Assembly (NCBI GenBank): GCA_028281205.1 | Contig: JANQKJ010000099.1 | Location: 1 to 6,750 of the forward strand | From: Gammaproteobacteria bacterium | GTDB taxonomy: Bacteria > Pseudomonadota > Gammaproteobacteria > UBA4575 | Length of the DNA stretch: 6,750 nt | Reading direction: 5' to 3' | Shown here: one piece after another, positions 1 through 6,632 of the stretch | Layout of the letters: each line of letters starts with the position of its first letter | Position numbering within the stretch: position 1 is the stretch's first letter | Translations under genes and position numbers: made by a program | Notes under the pieces: generated by a model | What the model was told of the DNA's origin: nothing | The model's database searches: none | The model's input: only the letters and a program-made list of their open reading frames with translations

Positions 1-16
1 ATCCCGCCTAAGGCGG

Positions 17-51
17 TGGCCTGGGTATAGGCTAAGCCATTGTATTTTTTT
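17..51 (+). terminator. possible weak terminator of an upstream gene
   Basis: TGGC at 17-20 can pair with GCCA at 36-39. The stem continues, with one mismatch and one wobble, through TGG/CTA (22-24 with 32-34), and a run of seven T follows at 45-51. A separate short palindrome, CCGCC-TAA-GGCGG, lies just before it at 4-16. The stem is imperfect and five bases separate it from the T-run, so this may be only part of the repeat-rich flank. No coding sequence is recognisable in the first 50 bases. Confidence 0.25.
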
Positions 52-230
52 CGTGTTCAGCGTAGCGGTGCTCGTAATCGTAATCGGCCCTTAAAAAAAC
101 CAATAACCCTTTTCATACTTAAGGTAAACAGCACTTAGCAAATTTTTTCCAATATCTTATTTCGAGCTCTGTTCCTTTTCGATTCTCGATGCACGAGCAC
201 GAGCACGAGCACCGCTACGCTGAGCACGAA
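50..230. repeat. imperfect inverted-repeat element, ~36-nt arms around a 107-nt core
   Basis: The left arm (50-86) and right arm (194-230) are reverse complements. The outer 25 bases (51-75 with 205-229) match with a single difference, which would be a G-U wobble in RNA. Inward the match continues, except that AA in the left arm (CTCGT-AA-TCGT-AA-TCG) faces GC in the right arm (CGA-GC-ACGA-GC-ACGAG). The 107-base core is AT-rich with no credible gene. I see no target-site duplication at the edges. The arrangement resembles a small non-autonomous mobile or palindromic intergenic repeat, or the ends of an element that lost its cargo. If transcribed it would fold into one long stem. The structure is certain; its class is not. 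Confidence 0.8.
191..212. repeat. GCACGA hexamer tandem repeat (about 3.7 copies)
   Basis: GCACGA occurs three times in a row, followed by GCAC, inside the inner part of the right arm of the inverted-repeat element. The matching left arm instead has a CGTAAT-type hexamer tract (73-86), so both arms carry six-base tandem repeats but with two bases per unit changed. Translated, the tract gives an artificial His-Glu run; that open frame (189-386) is not considered a gene. Confidence 0.8.
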
Positions 231-319
231 TGGAGAATGCCCACGGCAAGGTGGATCTTTAATTGGTTTTTTATCCCTTCCCACATCAAATCAGTATCAC
301 AAAATATTGAAGTAATACT

Positions 320-337
320 TTGTCATATATTTGTCAT
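320..337 (+). promoter_or_regulatory. PhoB-binding site (Pho box)
   Basis: Two identical heptamers TTGTCAT (320-326 and 331-337) are separated by ATAT, giving the 11-base direct-repeat period of a PhoB box. Against the established consensus CTGTCAT-AWAW-CTGTCAY, 16 of 18 positions agree. The only differences are T for C at the first base of each heptamer, a substitution also present in the second half of the E. coli phoA box. The heptamers read on the plus strand, toward the TonB-dependent receptor gene 245 bases downstream, with no other gene between. This suggests induction under phosphate limitation by PhoB. No Fur-type palindrome was seen here. Confidence 0.75.
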
Positions 338-353
338 ACAACGGCATCACAAT
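320..353 (+). promoter_or_regulatory. probable PhoB-dependent promoter of the receptor gene
   Basis: In PhoB-activated promoters the Pho box replaces a good -35 hexamer and a -10 begins about 11 bases after its end. Here CACAAT lies at 348-353, with exactly ten bases between it and the box, the same spacing as in E. coli phoA. It matches TATAAT at four of six positions, including A2 and T6. Transcription would start near 360. The -10 alone is weak, as expected for an activator-dependent promoter; the call rests on its position relative to the box. Confidence 0.5.
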
Positions 354-359
354 GCACGT

Positions 360-582
360 TTTCGGACTTATCGTTTGCAACTCTAAACAGTTTAAATCTA
401 TTTAGGGTATACCCACCGGGGGTGAAAATAAATAAGTCAAAAGAATTTTAATTGGGCTAGGGGGTTAAGAGGGCAAAGGTAAACGGCCTCTTATTCTAAA
501 TATTCCAATTTATAAAGTTAAACCGAGCTTCTTAAGCGCTGCTAACTCGGTCCGATTATTTATATTTTCAAGGCGTTAAAAA
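360..582 (+). other. long untranslated leader with short inverted repeats
   Basis: If transcription starts just downstream of the Pho box, the receptor mRNA has a leader of about 220 bases. It contains a perfect 10-base palindrome GGGTATACCC (405-414) that can alternatively pair ACCC (411-414) with GGGT (420-423). It also has a 7-bp stem TAAGAGG/CCTCTTA (466-472 with 487-493, loop 14) and a 6-bp stem ACCGAG/CTCGGT (522-527 with 546-551). None is followed by a T-run that would make it a terminator. I recognise no riboswitch family. No gene is supported here. Confidence 0.4.
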
Positions 583-3500
583 ATGAAGTTTTACTTTCGT
601 TGCTTGGCATGGCTTCTGCTGCTTAATTCCCATTCTCTATGGTCTTCCGAAACTTTCTTACATGTATTTTATCAGTCTGCACCTCTTAAAGGCGTAGATG
701 TTAAGTTTGATGGAAGTAATGTAAGTACAACGGATAGTTTTGGGCGAAGCACTATAGAAGTCAATCCAGGGCAACATATTATAGAACTGGAACGCGAAGA
801 TAAAATTATTGCAGCCATTAAATTTGATGTTGCTGAAAACCAGGATCTTGAAATTAATGTCAGGTTTTCTGATGAATCTGTTGAGCCTGTGATAAATATA
901 CAAAAATTTAATTTAGCAGAAGCGGGCAATGTTTCCGGAGTGCTTAGCGGTAGAGTTACCGACCGCAATAATGTGCCCATTGGTTCTGCAAAAATATCTG
1001 TGGCAAATAAGGATATTGAAGTTCTCACCAATGACGATGGTACCTACAAATTAGAACTTCCCCGAGGCCTTTATAAACTGACCATAAGCCATCCGGATTT
1101 TATTGCAAAAGATGTGGAAAATATTCGGGTTTTTGCCAGCGTTGGTGTTGTGGCCTCAGTTAAACTAAAGCTACCAGAAAGCTCCAAGCCTAAAATTTCT
1201 ATTGCCCAACCCACTCTCGAAGTCCCAATGCCTATGGAAGAGGTTATTGCGCTGGGCACTTACTATGCAGATGAGAATACTATTAGTATAGAGCGTTTTT
1301 CCACCAAGGTAGTAGATGCTATTGATATAGCAACACTAGAACGTTTTGGTGATAGCACAGCTGCCGCTGCGTTAACTCGAATTGTTGGTGTATCTGTATC
1401 AGATGGAAAATATGCGAATGTACGTGGCCTCGATGGGCGCTATATATCCAATACCTTAAATGGATTTATCATGCCGGGTACTGATCCATTTCGACGTGAA
1501 GTCCAACTAGACTTATTTCCCACTAATATTATTGGCTCAGTTGAAATTCAGAAGTCTTACTCCCCAGATCTTTTAGGAGCAACTACGGGTGGCAATATTA
1601 AAATTATTACCCGTGGATTACCCGAAGAACAAGTGAGCAAATTTTCTATCTCCACAGGTTATAATACGGACTTTACTGGAGACGATATTGTAAGCCATAA
1701 AGGTAGTAGTACTGATTGGACTGGCTATGATTCTGGTTTGCGTGATTTATCGGATAATGTTGTTTCTGAAACCGATGGGGCTCAGAGTTTAACCATTTGT
1801 ACAATTGATCCTGAACGTTGCACAGATCCATTGATTGCTGCTGGTTATGCTCTTAGTTTTGAAGATGACTACAATGTAAAAACTAAAACGGCTAATCCAG
1901 ATTTTGGAATATCTTATTCTTATGGTGATAATGTTTCTTTATCTGAAGGTAATTTTGGTTTTTATGGAGCGGCGGCTTACAAATACTCTACTAAAAATAG
2001 AGGTGATGGTGAGTTAAGTAATCCTTTTGGTTTAGAGAATGGAGATTTTTCTCGTAGCCAGGAAAATATCAATCTTAGTGCCTATTTTATAACAGGATAT
2101 GAATTTAAACAAAACGACGAGATACTTAGTAAAACTATATTTTTGCGTGATACAGATGATATTACCCGTGTGGATCAAGGTGTTAACCAAGATGATCAAC
2201 AAATAGAAGAAGTTGTATTTCAATGGGTTGAAAGAGAATTTGTTTCACAGCAATTTACCGGAATTCATGAGTTTAATTTTGGAAATCAATTTCATCAGTT
2301 AGACTGGCGCCTTGGTTATTCACAAACAAACCGCTATGAACCAGATCGGCGAACTTATCAGTATATTAATGGATCACTTTCGACCTCATCTGTAGAACGC
2401 AGATGGTCTGATCTTAATGAAGATAGTTTTGACTTTGGTATCGATTATTTGATTCCTTTTAGTTTTACTGATGATATTAAAACAGATTTAAAAATTGGTG
2501 GTTTGTTTTCTGATCGCTCTCGCAAGCTCTCTCTGTTTAGGTTTGGTATAACATCTGGGAGTAATGTTAGTGAAATTTCTTTTAGTGATGAGCAAGATTT
2601 AGAACAAGTACTTTCTTATGAAAATTTCATTTTAGATAGAATTCGCTTAAGAACTAGTACAGCTGGTACAGATTCGTATAATTCCGATGAGGAAATTACA
2701 GCTTACTACTTATCTACTACAACGGAATTTGGCAGTGATTGGACATTGGTTGCGGGCATACGACAGGAAGATTTTACTCAGGACTTAGAATACCCGAACC
2801 AAAGTTCAGCAGATAATCAGTTGGATGAAGAAAATCCCTTGCCTTCAATAACTCTTACATACAGATTCCAGGAAGATATTCAGGTTAGAACTGGATGGAG
2901 TAAAACTATATCTTATCCTGGTATTGTAGAGAGGGCTGAATCATTATTTTACGATGAAGAAGATCGTCCCGTAGTGGGTAATCCGGAATTGGAAATTTCT
3001 AAAATCGATAATTTTGATATTCGATTCGAGTACTATTTTTCTGATGAAGAAACAGTTTCTATCGCTTATTTTAGAAAAGAAATTGATAGTCCTGCCGAGC
3101 AGGTGTTGCTGGACGGTTCTGGAGAACTTGCTGAAGGATCTACTTTTCGCAATGCAGTCAGCGCTGATTTGAACGGCATAGAAATTGATGTTTATAAAAA
3201 TATTATCGATACAGATAGTTTCCTAATTTTTATTGGAAGTAATATATCTTACATTGATAGTGAGGTTGAACTTGATACAAATTCTCTACGGTTAGAAGGT
3301 GAAAGTGCTCAAGGTCGCGAATTGCAAGGCCAATCACCTTGGTTGGCTAATTTACAACTAGGTCTCGATCATCATCAGACCGAGCAAAAATTAACATTAG
3401 TTGTAAATTATTTTGACGATAGGATTGATCGTGTTGGCCGTGGTGAGGATGTGGGCCCTGAGTTCGAGGTAGGACGTGTTCTTGTTGATCTAAATTATGA

Positions 3501-3645
3501 AAAATTATTTTCTGATTCTTTAGTGGTCAAAGCGCAGATAAAAAACCTTCTCAACGAAGATATAACTTTCCGTCAAAACGAAATCGATATACGAAGCTAC
3601 AAAGAGGGGGTAAGTTTCTCGTTGAGTGCTAGTTATGAATTCTAA
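583..3645 (+). CDS. TonB-dependent outer-membrane receptor with carboxypeptidase-regulatory-like N-terminal domain
   Basis: This 1020-residue protein is predicted to import a ligand across the outer membrane using TonB-ExbBD energy. A signal peptide (Lys2, Arg6, then a Leu-rich core to about residue 21) is followed by a short beta-sandwich-like domain (about 23-95, PEGA/Ig-like) and a second one (about 120-198, GRVTD...DDGTYKLELPRG) typical of carboxypeptidase-regulatory-like folds. The TonB box is EEVIALG (219-225). The plug spans about 238-344, with VRGLDGRY, a conserved TLNG and the ending ATTGGNIKIITR. The remainder is a beta-barrel rich in aromatic and acidic strands, ending in the canonical terminal Phe (SASYEF). 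The ATG start is preceded by AAGG at 570-573, nine bases away. A Pho box upstream suggests phosphate control, and the downstream lipoprotein is a likely partner. The substrate cannot be read from sequence. The frame is intact and full length; the extension resembles Oar/SusC-type receptors rather than siderophore receptors with an STN domain. Confidence 0.95.
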   Translation: MKFYFRCLAWLLLLNSHSLWSSETFLHVFYQSAPLKGVDVKFDGSNVSTTDSFGRSTIEVNPGQHIIELEREDKIIAAIKFDVAENQDLEINVRFSDESVEPVINIQKFNLAEAGNVSGVLSGRVTDRNNVPIGSAKISVANKDIEVLTNDDGTYKLELPRGLYKLTISHPDFIAKDVENIRVFASVGVVASVKLKLPESSKPKISIAQPTLEVPMPMEEVIALGTYYADENTISIERFSTKVVDAIDIATLERFGDSTAAAALTRIVGVSVSDGKYANVRGLDGRYISNTLNGFIMPGTDPFRREVQLDLFPTNIIGSVEIQKSYSPDLLGATTGGNIKIITRGLPEEQVSKFSISTGYNTDFTGDDIVSHKGSSTDWTGYDSGLRDLSDNVVSETDGAQSLTICTIDPERCTDPLIAAGYALSFEDDYNVKTKTANPDFGISYSYGDNVSLSEGNFGFYGAAAYKYSTKNRGDGELSNPFGLENGDFSRSQENINLSAYFITGYEFKQNDEILSKTIFLRDTDDITRVDQGVNQDDQQIEEVVFQWVEREFVSQQFTGIHEFNFGNQFHQLDWRLGYSQTNRYEPDRRTYQYINGSLSTSSVERRWSDLNEDSFDFGIDYLIPFSFTDDIKTDLKIGGLFSDRSRKLSLFRFGITSGSNVSEISFSDEQDLEQVLSYENFILDRIRLRTSTAGTDSYNSDEEITAYYLSTTTEFGSDWTLVAGIRQEDFTQDLEYPNQSSADNQLDEENPLPSITLTYRFQEDIQVRTGWSKTISYPGIVERAESLFYDEEDRPVVGNPELEISKIDNFDIRFEYYFSDEETVSIAYFRKEIDSPAEQVLLDGSGELAEGSTFRNAVSADLNGIEIDVYKNIIDTDSFLIFIGSNISYIDSEVELDTNSLRLEGESAQGRELQGQSPWLANLQLGLDHHQTEQKLTLVVNYFDDRIDRVGRGEDVGPEFEVGRVLVDLNYEKLFSDSLVVKAQIKNLLNEDITFRQNEIDIRSYKEGVSFSLSASYEF

Positions 3646-3684
3646 AACCATGTGTAGATGTGCGGCTGTAATTTGGTTTTGGTA

Positions 3685-3712
3685 TTGTCAGAGAATTTTA
3701 TATTTTTATGAA
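3685..3712 (+). promoter_or_regulatory. possible internal promoter before the lipoprotein gene
   Basis: TTGTCA (3685-3690, five of six to TTGACA) is followed after 16 bases by TATGAA (3707-3712, four of six to TATAAT). Both lie in an AT-rich gap where chance matches are common. The gap contains no hairpin with a T-run, so read-through from the receptor gene is also possible and this promoter may be secondary or unreal. TTGTCA also matches half of a Pho heptamer, but the second heptamer expected 11 bases later is absent. Confidence 0.3.
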
Positions 3713-3772
3713 ATTTAAAATTTAGATAAGTAACTTTTTAATATTTTAAACTTTAAGTGTTCACCATGGGTA

Positions 3773-3778
3773 GAGAGG
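3773..3778 (+). promoter_or_regulatory. ribosome binding site that fixes the lipoprotein start at 3790
   Basis: GAGAGG lies 11 bases before the ATG at 3790. The same reading frame is open further upstream to GTG 3757 and ATG 3766, but neither has a Shine-Dalgarno-like sequence before it, and starting there would add acidic and polar residues before the signal peptide. Starting at 3790 gives a compact lipoprotein signal with Lys6-Lys7 and a Cys at residue 22, which is the expected geometry. Confidence 0.65.
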
Positions 3779-3789
3779 TTCATGAGAAA

Positions 3790-6600
3790 ATGACCATATT
3801 TAACAAAAAATTAATGGCTACATTACTGCTTACTAGCATGGTTCTAGTAGGTTGTGGTGGTGACGATGGTGATGATGTCACCATTAACGTTAATAGTTCC
3901 GGAACTGGCAGCGGTAGTGGCGGTTCGAGTTCTGGCGATTGTTCTGGTGTTACTGAGGCAGACTTTGTTAGCTATAATAGCGATTGTTCGGTGGGTAATT
4001 TGTCTGGCAATATTGATGAGGATTTTACTCTAACGAGTGAAATAGAATGGCGTTTGGATGGCACTGTTCGAGTTGGTAATGGTAATGTTACTGTGGCAAA
4101 CGCAGCGGATGTCCAGGCCATTAAAGATACAGGTGTGACCCTGACTATTGAGGCGGGAACCAATATACGTGCCTTTGATACAGGTACTTTGTTGATCACT
4201 CGTGGCTCTATGATTATGGCTGATGGTAGTGCCAGTTCACCAATCACATTTAGTAGTGTTGCCGATTCAAATTTTGATGGCGAAGGTGAATGGGGTGGTG
4301 TAATTGTGCAAGGCTTTGCACCACAGTTTGGACAAGGTAATACAGGTGCATGTTTTGGTGCAGGTACAGTTTGTAATGTTGCCGGTGAAGGTGGTACTGA
4401 AGTTGCCGTTTATGGTGGTAATGAAGAGGACGATAATAGCGGTATCATCCGTTATGTACGCATTGCTGAAGGTGGTCTGGTTGCGGGTCCCAACAACGAA
4501 ATTAACGGTTTGACACTACAAGGTGTTGGTCATGGCACTACTATAGAATATGTGCAAGTGCATGGTAACCTTGATGATGGTGTAGAATGGTTTGGTGGTA
4601 CCGTCAATGCAAAATATCTAGTTTTAACTAATAACGACGATGACGATATCGACTTTGATGAAGGTTATAAAGGTAATATTCAATATGCAATTGTTCAAAA
4701 GGATCCAAACAAGGCATCCCCTACCGGCAGCAATGATCCACGTGGTATAGAAGCAAACTCTAGCGATGCTGACTATGTTCCACAAACAGAAGCAGTTATT
4801 GCTAATGTTACTATTGTCGGTAGTGACTTGGTAAATAATACTGGTGGTCAACAACCAGGGATGCGCCTGCGTGGAGCTGTTAATGTTGATATTTATAATT
4901 CCTCAGTTGCTTCTTTTGATACAGGTTGTATACGCATTGATGATGCCGACACAGATGGAGATAGCACAAACGATGCTTTTTCTGTTGTGGATTTGATCAA
5001 TGTTATAGGTGATTGTGAAGACGGTTTTTATGATAAGCGAGATGCAGATAGTGAAACGAATATTGTTTCGACTACTCTGAGTTATAGTGCAACGTACGCA
5101 ATTAATGAAGCTGAAGCTATTGTAACGGCACCAGCTATTACTGCTGTCAATAATGGTTCAGGTTTTGTCTTTGATCAAACAGATTTCGTTGGGGCAGTAG
5201 ACCCAGGTGCTGCTTCTGGTTGGTGGGAAGGCTGGACCATTCCAGGATCTCTGAACTCAGCGGAACCGGATGAATCTCCTAGCTTTGTGGATTGTAACAG
5301 TGAGCTTACTATATGTACGGTTACCGGTACGATTGATCAAGATTATACTTTTGTGCGCGGTGTAGAGTGGCGTCTTGATGAGGAAGTTATTGTTGGTGAG
5401 GGTAATGTAACCGTATCAACTGCCAATGATGTTCAAGCAATTAAAGATAATGGTGTAACTTTAACCATTGAGCCCGGTGTTGATGTTCGCGCATTTAGCA
5501 CAGGTTCTTTACTGGTGACTCGCGGCTCTAAACTGGAAGCTATTGGTACACCAGTGAGTCCAATTACTTTCAGTAGTGTTGCAGACGATGACTTTGATGG
5601 TGAAGGTGAATGGGGCGGAGTTATCATTCAAGGCTTTGCCCCCCAATATGGTCAAGGTGGTACTGGCGCGTGCTTTGGTACAGGCACAGTTTGTAACGTT
5701 GTGGGTGAGGGCGGTACTGTTGTAGGTAACTACGGTGGTAACGACCCAGCTGATGATAGTGGAGAACTGCGCTATGTACGTATTGCAGAAGGTGGTTTGG
5801 TTGCGGGTCCCAACAATGAGATCAATGGTTTGACATTACAGGGTGTTGGCTATGGGACTACTATTGAATATGTGCAAGTACATAATAATTTAGACGATGG
5901 TGTTGAATGGTTTGGAGGTACAGTAAACGCCAGGTACTTGGTGTTGACCAATAACGATGATGACGATATTGATTACGATGAAGGCTATCAAGGTAATATT
6001 CAGTACGCGATCATTCGTAAAAACCAAACGAAAGCTGCCCCGACAGGTAGTAATGATCCTCGCGGTATAGAGGCTAATTCTAGTGATGCTGACTATGTTC
6101 CAGAAACCAATGCCACACTTGCCAATATCTTAGTGCTGGGTGGTTCAGTGAATAATAGTGCTGGGGGTGAACAGCCTGGTATGCGTTTGCGCGGTGCTCT
6201 GACAACAGCGATTTACAATAGTGCTGTTCAAGATTTTGATACGGGTTGTATTCGTATCGATGATGCCGACACGGATGGAGATAGCATAGATGATGCATTT
6301 TCAGTTATTACACTTGTGAATGTATTAGGTGAGTGTGAAGGTCCGGAGTTCTATGATAGCTCAAGCCGTGCTGCCCCTGCAGATGTTGAAACTAACTCCG
6401 GTGATAATTCAGTGACTATTGATTCAGCTTATGCTCTTACTGATGCTGAGGCTGCTGTGACTGCCCCAACCATCACAGCAGTAAGTAATGGTTCTGGTTT
6501 TACTTTCGATAACACTGATTATGTTGGTGCTGTTGAGCCAGGCACCTCTGCTGAGGACGCTTGGTGGTCAGGCTGGATTATTGAAGGTTCGCTTGATTAA
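3790..6600 (+). CDS. surface lipoprotein with two tandem ~440-residue GEWGG beta-helix-like repeats
   Basis: This 936-residue protein begins with a lipoprotein signal peptide ending in the lipobox LVGC (Cys22 lipidated). The next residues are Gly-Gly, not Asp at +2, so outer-membrane sorting is expected. A Gly/Ser/Asp linker (23-50) precedes two homologous units, about 51-489 and 498-936. Each unit has, in order, a WRLD strand, VQAIKD.GVTLTIE.G, ITFSSVAD..FDGEGEWGG, an ACFG..TVC cysteine pair, GLVAGPNNEINGLTLQG, GVEWFGGTVNA, NNDDDDID, GSNDPRGIEANSSDADYVP, GEQPGMRLRGA, GCIRIDDADTDGDS and a C-terminal WW..GW. Short repeated strands with Asn/Asp/Gly turns suggest a parallel beta-helix. Related proteins, often annotated only as hypothetical or lipoprotein, occur beside TonB-dependent receptors; no enzymatic motif is visible. 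It likely acts with the upstream receptor in ligand capture, which is inference. The start at 3790 is preferred over GTG 3757 because of GAGAGG and signal geometry. Two terminators follow closely. Confidence 0.88.
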   Translation: MTIFNKKLMATLLLTSMVLVGCGGDDGDDVTINVNSSGTGSGSGGSSSGDCSGVTEADFVSYNSDCSVGNLSGNIDEDFTLTSEIEWRLDGTVRVGNGNVTVANAADVQAIKDTGVTLTIEAGTNIRAFDTGTLLITRGSMIMADGSASSPITFSSVADSNFDGEGEWGGVIVQGFAPQFGQGNTGACFGAGTVCNVAGEGGTEVAVYGGNEEDDNSGIIRYVRIAEGGLVAGPNNEINGLTLQGVGHGTTIEYVQVHGNLDDGVEWFGGTVNAKYLVLTNNDDDDIDFDEGYKGNIQYAIVQKDPNKASPTGSNDPRGIEANSSDADYVPQTEAVIANVTIVGSDLVNNTGGQQPGMRLRGAVNVDIYNSSVASFDTGCIRIDDADTDGDSTNDAFSVVDLINVIGDCEDGFYDKRDADSETNIVSTTLSYSATYAINEAEAIVTAPAITAVNNGSGFVFDQTDFVGAVDPGAASGWWEGWTIPGSLNSAEPDESPSFVDCNSELTICTVTGTIDQDYTFVRGVEWRLDEEVIVGEGNVTVSTANDVQAIKDNGVTLTIEPGVDVRAFSTGSLLVTRGSKLEAIGTPVSPITFSSVADDDFDGEGEWGGVIIQGFAPQYGQGGTGACFGTGTVCNVVGEGGTVVGNYGGNDPADDSGELRYVRIAEGGLVAGPNNEINGLTLQGVGYGTTIEYVQVHNNLDDGVEWFGGTVNARYLVLTNNDDDDIDYDEGYQGNIQYAIIRKNQTKAAPTGSNDPRGIEANSSDADYVPETNATLANILVLGGSVNNSAGGEQPGMRLRGALTTAIYNSAVQDFDTGCIRIDDADTDGDSIDDAFSVITLVNVLGECEGPEFYDSSSRAAPADVETNSGDNSVTIDSAYALTDAEAAVTAPTITAVSNGSGFTFDNTDYVGAVEPGTSAEDAWWSGWIIEGSLD
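3985..5256 (+). repeat. first copy of the internal coding duplication
   Basis: This segment encodes lipoprotein residues 66-489 and aligns with 5314-6597. Through most of its length the offset is exactly 1320 bases (440 codons): bases 4441-4500 line up with 5761-5820 without a gap. It differs at the edges, being three codons longer near its start (CSVGNLSGNI against CTVTGTI) and shorter near its end. Many third codon positions differ while the amino acids match, so the copies are not recent. The longest shared stretch I noticed is 19 bases, at 4478-4496 against 5798-5816. Confidence 0.9.
5314..6597 (+). repeat. second copy of the internal coding duplication
   Basis: This segment encodes residues 509-936 of the lipoprotein and mirrors 3985-5256. 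Conserved landmarks fall 440 residues apart: Trp168/608 of GEWGG, Cys188/628 and Cys195/635, Asp283-286/723-726, Cys380/820 and Cys409/849. About seven extra codons accumulate after Cys849 (SSSRAAPADVE region and PGTSAEDAWW), moving the final Trp-Trp to an offset of 1341 bases. A short linker, SAEPDESP (490-497), separates the two copies. Confidence 0.9.
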
Positions 6601-6632
6601 ACTCAGTCATTTAGTTTTCTAGACTGCGAAAA

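Noticed and set aside
189..386. Open frame of 65 codons beginning with a His-Glu run
   Set aside because: It starts inside the GCACGA repeat of the inverted-repeat element, has no ribosome binding site, and runs straight through the Pho box and -10. Its composition comes from the repeat.
386..582. Fur box or iron-regulated promoter for the receptor
   Set aside because: No GATAATGATAATCATTATC-like palindrome could be found by eye in the upstream region.
672..1031. Minus-strand open frame of 119 codons within the receptor gene
   Set aside because: It lies wholly inside a well-supported receptor coding region (signal peptide and N-terminal domains). It and the other minus-strand frames inside the two genes show no recognisable domains or start signals.
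3679..3690. 12-base inverted match between TTGGTATTGTCA here and its complement at 6721-6732
   Set aside because: About one 12-base match of this kind is expected by chance in a window of this size, and the flanks do not extend it.
3685..3702. Second Pho box before the lipoprotein gene
   Set aside because: Only the first heptamer (TTGTCAG) fits. The bases 11 further on (TTTTATA) match the consensus at two of seven positions.
3757..3789. Longer lipoprotein start at GTG 3757 or ATG 3766
   Set aside because: No Shine-Dalgarno-like sequence precedes either codon. GAGAGG sits inside this extension at the right distance from ATG 3790, and the extension would bury the lipoprotein signal behind polar residues.
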